DNA of 64,000 bases from Martelella limonii (GCF_013344475.1 NZ_JABUOU010000005.1:210741-274740); one strand, 5' to 3'. Counted from the first letter of the stretch, positions 18,623-27,104 are shown. A program made the numbers and translations. The notes: generated by a model not told the origin, from the letters alone.

Positions 18623-19836
18623 GCCTTCGCCGGGAGGATCTTGCCGGCGCAGGGGCCGAAGCCGATGCGGTAGCCTTCGCCCTCGGCATAGGCATAAAGG
18701 CTCACCTCGTCGCCATCCTCGATGAAGGTGCGGCGCGCGCCGTTGACGGTAAGCGGCTTCTTGCCGCCTTCCGTCATCTCGAGCAGCGCGCCCGTCTCTG
18801 CGGAAGAAGGACCGGAAATCGTGCCGGACCCCAGAAGATCGCCGACGCGCATCGGGCAGCCCGAAACGGTGTGATGCGCCAGCTGCTGGGCGCTCGAATA
18901 ATACATGACGTTGTAATTGGTCTCGCCCATCTTCTGGCCGTTCATCTTCCAGCCGATCGTCATGTCATAAAAGCCGGGGCGTTCCTCCTGCAGATAGGGC
19001 AGCAGCGGCACATCGCGGGCAGCGCCTTCGCAGCGGAAGGGCTCGAGCGCGGCCTGGGTCACGATCCAGGGGCTGATCGTGGTGCCGAGCGCCTTCGCCT
19101 GAAACGGGCCGAGCGGCTGATATTCCCAGGCCTGGATGTCGCGCGCCGACCAGTCATTGAGGAGCACATAGCCGAAGATCATGCTTTCGGCGTCGGCAAC
19201 GCTGACGCGCTCTCCCATCTCGCTGTCGGCGCCGACGATCGCGCCAAGCTCAAGCTCGAGATCGAGCCGGCGGCAGGCGGTCCACTCAGGACCGTTTTCG
19301 CCCTTCACCTGGCCCATGGGGCGGCGGATGTCCGTGCCGGAAACCACCACGGACGACGCCCGTCCATTATAGCCGATCGGCATATGCGTCCATTGCGGCG
19401 GCAGCGCGTTTTCCGGCCCGCGGAACAGGACGCCGACATTGAAGGCATGGTTCTTCGAGGCATAGAAATCGGTAAACTCGGTCACGCGGACCGGCAGGTG
19501 CAGCCGGGCCTTTTCCATCGCCACGAGCGGGACCGTCTCGTCGCCGCCTTCGCCGAGGAGCTCGGTCAGCCGTGTGCGGACCTTCTCCCAGGTGTCGCGG
19601 CCAAGCGCGATGAAATCGTTGAGCTGCGGCGCGGAAAACGTGCCTTTCGCATCGACAAGGCCGCGCGCCTCGCAGGCGGCAAGATCGACGATCATGTCGC
19701 CGATCGCCACCCCGCATCGGGGCGCGCCGCCATCAATCGAAAAAATGCCATAGGGAAGGTTCTCGAGCGGAAAGTCACAGTCCTTCCGGTTCGCCGAAGC
19801 AACGAAGCTCCGGCGCGGCATGCCTGCCTGCACCAT
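18619..19836 (-). CDS. fahA: Fumarylacetoacetase
   Basis: 405 residues, close to eukaryote-like FAH length. It has the short N-terminal SH3-like domain (FPLENLPYGIFSI) and the catalytic domain: FTDFYASKNHAFNVGVLFRG (catalytic His and metal Asp), DLELELGAIVG, and NDWSARDIQAWEYQPLGPFQ with SPWIV. GSGTISGPSSAETGALLEMT near the C-terminus is typical. It hydrolyses fumarylacetoacetate to fumarate and acetoacetate. It is the first gene of the five-gene minus operon. Its promoter carries two copies of the GTTKC-N4-GMAAC motif, so it is probably under the local MarR regulator. Confidence 0.94.
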   Translation of the reverse strand: MVQAGMPRRSFVASANRKDCDFPLENLPYGIFSIDGGAPRCGVAIGDMIVDLAACEARGLVDAKGTFSAPQLNDFIALGRDTWEKVRTRLTELLGEGGDETVPLVAMEKARLHLPVRVTEFTDFYASKNHAFNVGVLFRGPENALPPQWTHMPIGYNGRASSVVVSGTDIRRPMGQVKGENGPEWTACRRLDLELELGAIVGADSEMGERVSVADAESMIFGYVLLNDWSARDIQAWEYQPLGPFQAKALGTTISPWIVTQAALEPFRCEGAARDVPLLPYLQEERPGFYDMTIGWKMNGQKMGETNYNVMYYSSAQQLAHHTVSGCPMRVGDLLGSGTISGPSSAETGALLEMTEGGKKPLTVNGARRTFIEDGDEVSLYAYAEGEGYRIGFGPCAGKILPAKA

Positions 19837-19921
19837 TGAATGTCTCCTCTTTTCCGGCTTCTCCCGAGGCCCTCAACGGCTGCGGGACGAAACCGGTTTT
19901 TCCGGAAACTGGCACGTAATC

Positions 19922-19956
19922 GTTTCATATGCAACCATTATCGTTGCAAGTGAAAC
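19922..19956. promoter_or_regulatory. fahA promoter with tandem MarR-type operators
   Basis: Two 14-bp sites, GTTTCATATGCAAC (19922-19935) and GTTGCAAGTGAAAC (19943-19956), start 21 bp apart, which is two helical turns. Each fits GTTKC-N4-GMAAC, and together they form a larger palindrome. The 7-base spacer read on the minus strand contains GATAAT, a plausible -10 element for fahA, 86 bp upstream of its start codon. Related sites occur in front of hmgA and the MBL gene. Confidence 0.65.
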
Positions 19957-19967
19957 TATTTTCTTCA

Positions 19968-20708
19968 TCAATTCACGACCGCGGAAAGCAGGTCCGAAGC
20001 CTTGGAAAAGCCGAGCTTCTGATAGGCCCGCTGCCGGTAGGTGAGCACGGTGGCGTGGCCAACCCCCAGTTCCGTGGCGATCTCCTGGGCGGTTTCCCCG
20101 GCCATCGTCCGGGCGCAGATCTGGCGTTCCCTTCCACTCAGCACCGGAAACGAATTGGCAAGCCGGCTTTCGAATTCCGCTGCAAGGGACAGTGGCGCGC
20201 GTTCCCGTCGGGCCAGCCGCGTCAGTCCGGTGATCGCCAGCTGCGCCAGCGCGCCAAGCGCCACCATGTCGATATCGGCTTGCGGGCGCGAGCGATGATA
20301 GAAGGTGACGACGATCGCGTGATCGTCGAAGCGCCAGCCGAAGCAGATCTTCTCGGAAAAGCGGGGGCGTTCGAAGCAAAGGTCGCGATAGGCCGCAAGC
20401 GCAATGCTCTCGGCCGGAAACCGGCGCAAGAACCCGCTGCCGGGGGCCGTCGCCTGGAGTGCGGCAAGGGCCGGGTCGCTCTTGTGAAAGCGGCGGGCAT
20501 GGGCGGCAGCGCGCTCGCGCGCGTCACCCCTCTCCCCCGACGAGGCCAGCATCCGGGGCGGCCCGCTTTCCGTTCGATAGGCATAGAGTTCCTCGACGCC
20601 GGCGACGCCGTATGCCGCTTCCAGCAGCCGCCCGGAAAAGACGCCGGGATCGCGCGCATCGAGCAATGCGGCCGCGCATTCCGGATCGATCAAACCCACG
20701 GATGTCAT
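19968..20708 (-). CDS. LuxR-type (GerE HTH) transcriptional regulator
   Basis: 246 residues from the ATG at 20708, preceded by GGAGGAGCGCAG; an upstream in-frame start at 20744 has no such site. The C-terminus has a LuxR DNA-binding domain: LSGRERQICARTMAGETAQEIATELGV, then THATVLTYRQRAYQKLGFSKASDLL (first residue G in this protein). The N-terminal 170 residues show no receiver or autoinducer motif that I recognise; a Cys/Arg-rich stretch lies near the middle. It sits between the fahA operon and the divergent hydroxylase operon, so it may provide a second control layer on either. Confidence 0.82.
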   Translation of the reverse strand: MTSVGLIDPECAAALLDARDPGVFSGRLLEAAYGVAGVEELYAYRTESGPPRMLASSGERGDARERAAAHARRFHKSDPALAALQATAPGSGFLRRFPAESIALAAYRDLCFERPRFSEKICFGWRFDDHAIVVTFYHRSRPQADIDMVALGALAQLAITGLTRLARRERAPLSLAAEFESRLANSFPVLSGRERQICARTMAGETAQEIATELGVGHATVLTYRQRAYQKLGFSKASDLLSAVVN

Positions 20709-20771
20709 CTGCGCTCCTCCACAAATTCCTCCATCCTTGTCCATACGCCTAATGACAGACAGGTCAAGATG

Positions 20772-20785
20772 GTTTCATTAGAAAC
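20772..20785. promoter_or_regulatory. MarR-type operator upstream of the hydroxylase operon
   Basis: GTTTCATTAGAAAC has perfect 5-bp arms (GTTTC/GAAAC) and matches GTTKC-N4-GMAAC. It lies 44 bp upstream of the MBL-fold gene start in the region divergent to the LuxR gene. Confidence 0.55.
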
Positions 20786-20828
20786 GAAATTGAACGGGTT
20801 GAACTCGGTTTTCAAGGGAGAGAACACA

Positions 20829-21788
20829 ATGTCGAAACCTTTCGCATCCTCGGCAGATACGAGCCAAAAGACCGATACGCTGGAAATTCTGGGCGATGGC
20901 GTCTACGCGCTGACCGCGGAAGGCGACCCCAATGTGGGCGCCGTCGAAGGCGAGAATTTCGTGGTCGCGATCGAATCCCGCGCCACGCCAGCCGCCTCGC
21001 GCGACTGGCTCAAGGTGTTGCGCGAACATACCGACAAGCCGGTCCGCTACCTTGTGCTGACCCACTACCACGCGGTGCGCGTTCTCGGCGCATCGGCCTT
21101 CGAGGCCGGCGATATCATCATGTCCGAAGCCTCCCGCGATCTCGTGGAAGAGCGCGGCGAGCAGGACTGGAAAAGCGAATTCGGCCGCATGCCGCGCCTT
21201 GCGAAGAACGCCGAGGAAGTGCCCGGCCTCACCTGGCCGACCATCACCTTCGAAAATTCCTACGAAATCCCACTCGGCGGCCACCGGGGCAAGCTTGAGC
21301 TGCGCTTCGTCGGCCGTGGTCACACCGGCGGCGATATCGTGGTCTGGCATGACAAGACCCGCACGCTTTATGCCGGGGACCTCGTGGAATCCAAGGCTGC
21401 GCTCTACACCGGCGACGCCTATCACTTCGACTGGGCGACGAAGACCCTCGACAATGTGAAGGCCTTCAAAAGCGAAAACCTGATCGGCGGTCGCGGCCCG
21501 GTCTCGCGCGGCGTTGCCGAGACCGATGCGGCGGTCGAGCAGACGCGCAAGTTCCTGAACGGCATGATCGAGAATGTCGGCCGCGTGCACAAGGCGGGCG
21601 GCACGCTGAGGGAAGCGTTCGAGGCCACCCGCGACGCCCTTGCCCCGGAATTCGGCGCATGGCCGATCTTCGAACACTGCCTGCCCTTCGATGTCCAGAG
21701 GCTCTGGGACGAGTGCGACGGCATCGAGCATCCGCGCATCTGGACCGCCGAGCGCGACCGCGAGGTCTGGGCGAAGCTTCAGGACTGA
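20829..21788 (+). CDS. MBL-fold metallo-hydrolase-like protein with altered HxHxDH motif
   Basis: 319 residues, start ATG 20829 after AGGGAGAGAACACA. The fold signature is visible: VRYLVLTHYHAVRVLGASAF near residues 73-92, FVGRGHTGGDIVVWH (third-site His), and LYAGDLVES (bridging Asp). The canonical HxHxDH is here H-Y-H-A-V-R, so the Asp and second-site His are missing and a full dinuclear site is unlikely. The C-terminus has WPIFEHCLPFDVQRLWDE. It is the first gene of an operon with the flavoprotein hydroxylase and the DUF2783 protein. A hydrolase of a pathway intermediate or a regulatory/binding role is possible. Function unknown. Confidence 0.8.
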   Translation: MSKPFASSADTSQKTDTLEILGDGVYALTAEGDPNVGAVEGENFVVAIESRATPAASRDWLKVLREHTDKPVRYLVLTHYHAVRVLGASAFEAGDIIMSEASRDLVEERGEQDWKSEFGRMPRLAKNAEEVPGLTWPTITFENSYEIPLGGHRGKLELRFVGRGHTGGDIVVWHDKTRTLYAGDLVESKAALYTGDAYHFDWATKTLDNVKAFKSENLIGGRGPVSRGVAETDAAVEQTRKFLNGMIENVGRVHKAGGTLREAFEATRDALAPEFGAWPIFEHCLPFDVQRLWDECDGIEHPRIWTAERDREVWAKLQD

Positions 21789-21820
21789 CAGGCCAAAGGC
21801 AAGGAGAAAGGGAGGAGCCC

Positions 21821-23398
21821 ATGGCAAATGTTGAAGGCATCCGGGTCTACAGGGAGATAGGCGCGAAGCCCGCTCCGGCGACCGCAGAGGACGAGGCGCG
21901 GGTGGTGGTGGTCGGCGCCGGTCCGGTGGGCCTTGCCATGGCGCTCGATCTTGGACGGCGGGGGCATGATGTAATCGTGCTCACCCGGCTCGATTTCATC
22001 GCCCACGCCTCCAAGGCGATCTGCTTTTCGAAGCGTTCGCTCGATATTCTCGACCGTCTCGGCGTCGCCGATCGGGCGATCGAGAAGGGCGTGACCTGGA
22101 ACACCGGCAAGGTGTTCTGGGGCAGCGACGACAAGCCGGTCTATCAGTTCGACATGCTGCCGGTGAAGGATCAGAAGCACCCCGGCTTCATCAACATCCA
22201 GCAATATTACATCGAGGAATATCTGGTCGAAGCCTGCGATGCCCTGCCCAATGTCGACCTGCGCTGGGGGCATTGCGTCGATGCGGTGAGGCAGCGTCCC
22301 GATGGCGTGGACCTTTCCGTCTCGACCAGGGACGGGGACTATCTGCTCAAGGCGGAGTGGCTGATTGCCTGCGACGGCTCGCGCTCCTCGATCCGCGAGA
22401 AGCTCGGCCTCGATTTCGATGGCCGGGTATTCGAGGACAATTTCCTGATTGCCGACATCCGCATGAAGAAGGAGATGCCCTCCGAACGCTGGTTCTGGTT
22501 TGACCCGCCCTTCAACCCCGGCCGGTCGGCGCTGATGCACAAGCAGCCCGACGATGTCTGGCGGCTCGATTTCCAGCTCGGCTGGAACATCGACCGGGCG
22601 GCGGCGACCCGTCCGGAAAATGTCGAGCCCTTCATTCGTGCCATGCTCGGCGATATCGCCTTCGAGCGCGAATGGTATTCGGTCTACACCTTCCAGTGCC
22701 GCCGGATGGCGCGTTTCGTCCACGGCCACACGATCTTTGCCGGCGACAGCGCCCATCTCGTTTCGCCCTTCGGGGCCCGCGGCTGCAATGGCGGCTTTGC
22801 CGATATCGACAATCTCGGCTGGAAACTCGACCTCGTGCTCCGTGGCGAAGCGGATGAAACGCTGATCGAGACCTATAACGCTGAGGCCATCGCCACGGCG
22901 GACGAGAACATTCTGAACTCGACCCGCTCGACCGACTTCCTCACGCCGAAATCAGAAGCGAGCCGCGCGTTGCGCAATGCCGTCCTTGAACTGGCGCAGA
23001 ACCACGCCTTTGCCCGGCCGTTCGTCAATTCGGGCCGGCTTTCGACGGCGGTGCGCTATCCGGAAAGCCCGCTCTCGACGCCTGACGAGGACGAATGGGA
23101 TGGCGGCGTCGCCCCCGGCGCGCCGATCCTCGATTCGCCTCACGGCGATGGCTGGCTGCTCGAGCAGCTGGGCGAGGAATTCGTGCTGCTGACACATGGC
23201 TGGACGGGCACTGTTTGTTCGGGGCTCAAATGCATCGCGGTGGAAGGGCCCGCAGCAGACAGGCTCGCGCTAGCGAGAGGTTCCGCCTGCCTTGTCCGTC
23301 CCGACCAGTATGTCGCAGCACGATGGCACAATCCCGATCCGGCACGGATCGAAGCGGCGCTCTTGCGCGCAAGGGGAGGCGCGAAATGGCTCAACTGA
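21821..23398 (+). CDS. FAD-dependent aromatic hydroxylase (MhpA/MhaA-like, PHBH fold)
   Basis: 525 residues from the ATG at 21821, right after GGAGGAGCCC. The three flavin motifs of single-component aromatic hydroxylases are present: VVVVGAGPVGLAMALDLGRR near residue 27 (GxGxxG), the DG motif LIACDGSRSSIREKLGL, and the GD motif IFAGDSAHLVSPFGARGCN followed by GGFADIDNLGWKL. The length fits 3-(3-hydroxyphenyl)propionate hydroxylase relatives. With homogentisate genes on both sides and a 69-aa partner gene overlapping its end, it looks like MhaA of Pseudomonas putida U, which hydroxylates 3-hydroxyphenylacetate to homogentisate (established there). The substrate here is inferred. Confidence 0.87.
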   Translation: MANVEGIRVYREIGAKPAPATAEDEARVVVVGAGPVGLAMALDLGRRGHDVIVLTRLDFIAHASKAICFSKRSLDILDRLGVADRAIEKGVTWNTGKVFWGSDDKPVYQFDMLPVKDQKHPGFINIQQYYIEEYLVEACDALPNVDLRWGHCVDAVRQRPDGVDLSVSTRDGDYLLKAEWLIACDGSRSSIREKLGLDFDGRVFEDNFLIADIRMKKEMPSERWFWFDPPFNPGRSALMHKQPDDVWRLDFQLGWNIDRAAATRPENVEPFIRAMLGDIAFEREWYSVYTFQCRRMARFVHGHTIFAGDSAHLVSPFGARGCNGGFADIDNLGWKLDLVLRGEADETLIETYNAEAIATADENILNSTRSTDFLTPKSEASRALRNAVLELAQNHAFARPFVNSGRLSTAVRYPESPLSTPDEDEWDGGVAPGAPILDSPHGDGWLLEQLGEEFVLLTHGWTGTVCSGLKCIAVEGPAADRLALARGSACLVRPDQYVAARWHNPDPARIEAALLRARGGAKWLN

Positions 23399-23595
23399 AC
23401 ACCAAGCCGAACCTCACCTGTCATGACGACATCTACGAGGCGTTGATCCGGCTGCATGATGGCCTTAGCGATGCGGAGAGCCTCGCCGCCTGGTCGCGGC
23501 TGACCCTGCTCCTGATCAACCATATTGGAGACCGGGAGGCGATCGACGAGGCGATTGCTCTGGCGCGTAGCCCGGAGCGGAAAGGCAAGGTCTGA
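23386..23595 (+). CDS. Small DUF2783-type protein, putative hydroxylase coupling subunit
   Basis: 69 residues, start ATG 23386 after AAGGGGAGGCGCGAA, overlapping the hydroxylase gene by 13 bp. The sequence is mostly helical with no signal or cysteines at functional spacing. DDIYEALIRLHDGLSD is the recognisable part. Genes of this size directly following the flavoprotein resemble the small coupling protein MhaB of the P. putida 3-hydroxyphenylacetate hydroxylase. The tight overlap indicates co-translation and probably a physical partner. Confidence 0.75.
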   Translation: MAQLNTKPNLTCHDDIYEALIRLHDGLSDAESLAAWSRLTLLLINHIGDREAIDEAIALARSPERKGKV

Positions 23596-23598
23596 CGC

Positions 23599-23637
23599 GC
23601 AATGTCCACGTCCGGAAACTCCGGCCGTGGACATTGC
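23599..23637. terminator. Long perfect hairpin between convergent genes
   Basis: A 12-bp perfect outer stem (GCAATGTCCACG / CGTGGACATTGC) encloses a CCGG-AAACT-CCGG inner hairpin. It lies between the stop of the DUF2783 gene and the stop of the convergent MarR gene. There is no T-run on either side, so it would be an atypical terminator or an mRNA 3'-end stabiliser. Confidence 0.6.
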
Positions 23638-23644
23638 ATCCCGT

Positions 23645-24079
23645 TCAAGGCTTTTCCAACCCGTCCGTCAGGCGCAAAAGCGCTTCATCGAGCACACCAG
23701 CACTTTCGCCAAGCTCGGCGATCAGTTCCGCCTGAAAGGCCTCGGCGATCCGGCCGAGACGCTCCATCAGCGCGGTACCGTCCGGCGTCAGCTCCAGCAC
23801 GACGAGCCGGCGATCATTCTCGTCCACGGCCTTGCGGACCAGCCCGCCCTCCTCCAGCCGGACGGCGGCGCGGCTGATCATCGATTTGTCGAGGTTTACC
23901 CGCGCATGGATTTCGCGCACGCTCACCTTTCCCGAATGGTTGAGATGCGCCATCACGCGCCATTCCGGGTTGGTCAGGCCGGCTTCGGCGGCGTAGCGCT
24001 CGGCAAAGCGGCGGCTGACCTGGGCGGCGGCAACCGACAGGCGGTAGGGCAGGAAATCGTCGAGTTGAAAGGTCATCAT
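23645..24079 (-). CDS. MarR-family regulator, probable homogentisate-pathway repressor
   Basis: 144 residues from the ATG at 24079 (GGAAGGAGCCC just upstream); the open frame extends 18 codons further without a good ribosome site. It has a winged HTH: EWRVMAHLNHSGKVSVREIHARVN, then DKSMISRAAVRLEEGGLVRK, and the wing DRRLVVLELTPDG. It is divergent from hmgA. The intergenic region holds two palindromic 14-mers of the type also found before fahA and the hydroxylase operon. That makes it the best candidate controller of the complete homogentisate regulon, presumably derepressed by an aromatic acid. Confidence 0.88.
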   Translation of the reverse strand: MMTFQLDDFLPYRLSVAAAQVSRRFAERYAAEAGLTNPEWRVMAHLNHSGKVSVREIHARVNLDKSMISRAAVRLEEGGLVRKAVDENDRRLVVLELTPDGTALMERLGRIAEAFQAELIAELGESAGVLDEALLRLTDGLEKP

Positions 24080-24151
24080 GGGCTCCTTCCGCCCAGAAAG
24101 CAGGATTTCATTGCTTTCACAACAAAAATCCACCCGCTTCCATCCGGCGCA

Positions 24152-24196
24152 TTGACTTCATTGCATATGCAACGATATATTTGTTGCTAGAGCAAC
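24152..24196 (+). promoter_or_regulatory. hmgA promoter with two MarR-type operators
   Basis: TTGACT (24152-24157) and TATATT (24176-24181), separated by 18 bases, form a good sigma-70-type promoter. ATTGCATATGCAAC (24160-24173) lies between these elements, and GTTGCTAGAGCAAC (24183-24196) lies immediately downstream of the -10. This is an arrangement expected for repression by steric block. A weaker copy (ATTGCTTTCACAAC) lies at about 24110-24123, nearer the divergent marR gene. Confidence 0.7.
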
Positions 24197-24220
24197 AATT
24201 TCGGGTGAGGAGACATCGAC

Positions 24221-25600
24221 ATGACCGCTCACGACCTGCCGAAGGGCATGATCCGCGCGACCGCAACGACCGGCACGCATGCAGGCTACATGCCCGGCTT
24301 CGGCAATGATTTCGAGACCGAAGCGCTTCCGGGCTCCCTGCCCCAGGGCCAGAACAGCCCGCAGAAATGCAATTACGGCCTCTACGCCGAACAGCTTTCG
24401 GGTACCGCCTTTACCGCGCCGCGCGGCCAGAACGAGCGCACATGGTGCTACCGCATCCGCCCGTCGGTGCATCACACCGGCCGCTTCAGTCCGATCGACA
24501 TGCCTTACTGGAGGACGGCGCCGAACGTGCTGCCGCATGATCCGAACCGGCAGAACATCACCAGCCTCGGCCAGTATCGCTGGGACCCGATCCCGGTGCC
24601 CGAGGAGGATCTCACCTGGATCACCGGCATGCGCACGATCACCACGGCGGGCGACGTTAATATCCAGGTCGGCATGGCAAGCCATGTCTATCTCGTGACC
24701 CGCTCGATGGAGGACGAGTATTTCTTCTCCGCCGACAGCGAGCTTCTGGTCGTGCCGCAGGAGGGTCGCCTCAGGTTCTGCACCGAGCTCGGCATCATCG
24801 ATCTCGAACCGCGCGAGATCGCCATTCTGCCGCGCGGCCTGGTCTACAGGGTGGAAGTGCTCGAAGGCCCGTGCCGCGGTTTCGTCTGCGAAAATTACGG
24901 GCAGAAATTCGACCTGCCCGGCCGCGGACCGATCGGCGCCAACTGCCTTGCCAATCCGCGCGACTTCAAGTGCCCGGTGGCAGCCTATGAGGACAAGGAA
25001 ACCCGCTCGCGCGTGGTCATCAAGTGGTGCGGCCAGTTCCACGAGACCTATATCGGGCATTCGCCGCTCGATGTCGTCGCCTGGCACGGCAATTACTGCG
25101 CCTATAAATACGACCTCAACACCTATTCGCCGGTGGGCGCGATCCTTTTCGACCATCCCGATCCGTCGATCTTCACCGTGCTGACGGCCCCTTCCGGCCA
25201 GGAAGGCACGGCCAACATCGATTTCGTGCTGTTCCGCGAGCGCTGGATGGTTGCCGAACACAGCTTCCGCCCGCCCTGGTACCACAAGAACATCATGTCC
25301 GAGTTGATGGGCAATATCTACGGCGTCTATGACGCAAAGCCGCAGGGCTTCGCGCCGGGCGGCATCAGCCTGCACAATTGCATGCTGCCCCATGGTCCCG
25401 ATCGGGATGCGTTCGAAGGGGCGTCCAACAGCGCATTGAAACCCGAAAAGCTCGACAACACCATGTCGTTCATGTTCGAGACCCGCTTCCCCCAGCACCT
25501 GACGGAATTTGCCGCCAAGGAAGCGCCGATGCAGCAGGAATATATCGAGGTCTGGCAGCATCTGGAAAAGAAGTTCGACGGCACGCCGGGCGAAAAATAG
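24221..25600 (+). CDS. hmgA: Homogentisate 1,2-dioxygenase
   Basis: 459 residues, start ATG 24221 after GGTGAGGAGACATCGAC. It is strongly typical of Hmg[20 protein letters not shown] and [20 protein letters not shown] at the N-terminus. Iron ligands are readable in [18 protein letters not shown] (His and Glu) and in [16 protein letters not shown] (His). Residues [14 protein letters not shown] are also conserved. It opens the homogentisate ring to maleylacetoacetate in the cytoplasm. MaiA and FahA from the upstream minus operon complete conversion to fumarate and acetoacetate. Confidence 0.96.
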   Translation: MTAHDLPKGMIRATATTGTHAGYMPGFGNDFETEALPGSLPQGQNSPQKCNYGLYAEQLSGTAFTAPRGQNERTWCYRIRPSVHHTGRFSPIDMPYWRTAPNVLPHDPNRQNITSLGQYRWDPIPVPEEDLTWITGMRTITTAGDVNIQVGMASHVYLVTRSMEDEYFFSADSELLVVPQEGRLRFCTELGIIDLEPREIAILPRGLVYRVEVLEGPCRGFVCENYGQKFDLPGRGPIGANCLANPRDFKCPVAAYEDKETRSRVVIKWCGQFHETYIGHSPLDVVAWHGNYCAYKYDLNTYSPVGAILFDHPDPSIFTVLTAPSGQEGTANIDFVLFRERWMVAEHSFRPPWYHKNIMSELMGNIYGVYDAKPQGFAPGGISLHNCMLPHGPDRDAFEGASNSALKPEKLDNTMSFMFETRFPQHLTEFAAKEAPMQQEYIEVWQHLEKKFDGTPGEK

Positions 25601-25652
25601 CATCTGCGCCTGACGGTCACTGAGCGTCATTTACCGTCGTTGACCGAAATCG

Positions 25653-25688
25653 CGCCGTTCCCGGCTCTATGCCCGGAGCGGCGTTTTT
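25653..25688 (+). terminator. Rho-independent terminator after hmgA
   Basis: CGCCGTTCC pairs with GGAGCGGCG (9 bp, one G-U), followed by TTTTT at 25684-25688. It is located 53 bases after the hmgA stop. Confidence 0.75.
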
Positions 25689-25958
25689 GTCAGGCCGACC
25701 CTTGCCGCGACGAAACTGCCACACCGCAGCGCATGCGTTACAACATATCAAAACTTAAAAGAGTGTTAACTATAATTAACGCAATCAGGAATTGATTTTG
25801 TTATTTTAGACTTGATGTAAGTTGAAACTGCGCGTATCCGTCGCGGAATGGTGGCGCTATGCCGCGTGGGAGAGAGTTCGCTACCCCGTCAAGAATCTCC
25901 AGCCTGTCGCTTTCAGACTGGGCCGGGGCGCGCTGGGAACACTTACGAAAGCTTTGCT
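25689..25958 (+). promoter_or_regulatory. AT-rich leader region of the glycan operon
   Basis: The non-coding stretch 25601-25958 contains the hmgA terminator and then a notably AT-rich patch (about 25738-25830) in an otherwise GC-rich window. An exact TATAAT lies at 25771-25776 inside the inverted repeat GTTAA-CTATAA-TTAAC (25765-25780). No good -35 is seen at the expected distance, so the promoter call is tentative. I found no small gene or recognisable riboswitch here. Confidence 0.4.
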
Positions 25959-27104
25959 GTGAAAATCCTTTCTGTTTTCGGCACAAGGCCGGAAGCCATC
26001 AAAATGGCACCTTTTATACGCTTTGCGCAAAATGATAGCGCTATCACGTCTTTGACGTGTGTCACCGGACAGCATCGCGCAATGCTTGATCAGGTGCTGG
26101 ATCTGTTCTCCATCGTGCCGGATTACGACCTGTCGGTCATGGCGCCGAATCAGACGCTGAACAGCCTCACCTGCCGCGTCATTGCCGGGCTGGATGAGGT
26201 TCTAGAGAAGGTTCGGCCGGATTATGTGCTCGTGCACGGCGACACGACGTCGGCCATGGCAGCCAGCCTCGCTGCGTTCCACAGGGGCCTCAAGGTTGGC
26301 CATGTGGAAGCGGGCCTTCGGACCTACGACCTTGCCAAGCCCTGGCCGGAAGAAATGAACCGGCGGGTGATCGATGTGGTTTCGGCGCTGAAATTCGCCC
26401 CGACCGCCACCAGTGCCAGCAATCTGGAACAGGAGCATCTCGGCGGACGCGTGATCGTCACGGGCAATACCGTGATCGATGCCCTGAAGCATACGGTGGA
26501 GCGCATCGGCGCCGATGAGGCGCTCGGCGCTTCTCTGGCCGACCGGTTCTCCTTCATCGACCCGGCGCGACGGCTGTTGCTCGTCACCGGCCACCGGCGC
26601 GAAAGTTTCGGCGACGGTTTCGTCAATATCTGCAAGGCGCTCGCACGGCTTGCCGAACGCGACGATCTCGAGATCGTCTATCCGGTTCACCTCAATCCCA
26701 ATGTTTCCGGCCCTGTACACGCATTGCTCGGCGATCTCGGCAATGTCCATCTGATCGACCCCCAGGCCTATCTGGAATTCGTCTATCTGATGCAGCGCGC
26801 CGATATCATCCTGACGGATTCCGGCGGGGTGCAGGAGGAGGCGCCCTATCTCGCAAAGCCGGTTCTGGTGATGCGGGATGTGACGGAACGGCCGGAAGCC
26901 GTTGCGGCCGGCGCCGTCAAGCTTGTCGGCACGGAGCCGGACCGGATCGTCTCGGAAACGGCACGGCTTCTCGATGACAGGGCCTATTACGCAAGCTTTG
27001 CCCGCATCGTGAACCCTTACGGCGATGGCCATGCGGCTGAGCGGATCGCCGATGCCATCATGGGGCGTGCCTTCACCCCATTTCAGCCGAACCTGCAAGA
27101 TTAA
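25959..27104 (+). CDS. wecB: UDP-N-acetylglucosamine 2-epimerase (non-hydrolysing)
   Basis: 381 residues from a GTG at 25959; upstream the frame stays open but has no WecB-like sequence. It begins VKILSVFGTRPEAIKMAPFI, the diagnostic WecB N-terminus. HGDTTSAMAASLAAFH, VGHVEAGLRTYDLAKPWPEEMNR, VTGHRRESFGDGF and LTDSGGVQEEAPYLAKPVLVMRD follow. It interconverts UDP-GlcNAc and UDP-ManNAc in the cytoplasm. It is the first gene of a five-gene run and would supply UDP-ManNAc to the NfrB-like glycosyltransferase, as WecB does in the E. coli N4-receptor glycan pathway (established). The start is less certain than the identity. Confidence 0.93.
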   Translation: MKILSVFGTRPEAIKMAPFIRFAQNDSAITSLTCVTGQHRAMLDQVLDLFSIVPDYDLSVMAPNQTLNSLTCRVIAGLDEVLEKVRPDYVLVHGDTTSAMAASLAAFHRGLKVGHVEAGLRTYDLAKPWPEEMNRRVIDVVSALKFAPTATSASNLEQEHLGGRVIVTGNTVIDALKHTVERIGADEALGASLADRFSFIDPARRLLLVTGHRRESFGDGFVNICKALARLAERDDLEIVYPVHLNPNVSGPVHALLGDLGNVHLIDPQAYLEFVYLMQRADIILTDSGGVQEEAPYLAKPVLVMRDVTERPEAVAAGAVKLVGTEPDRIVSETARLLDDRAYYASFARIVNPYGDGHAAERIADAIMGRAFTPFQPNLQD

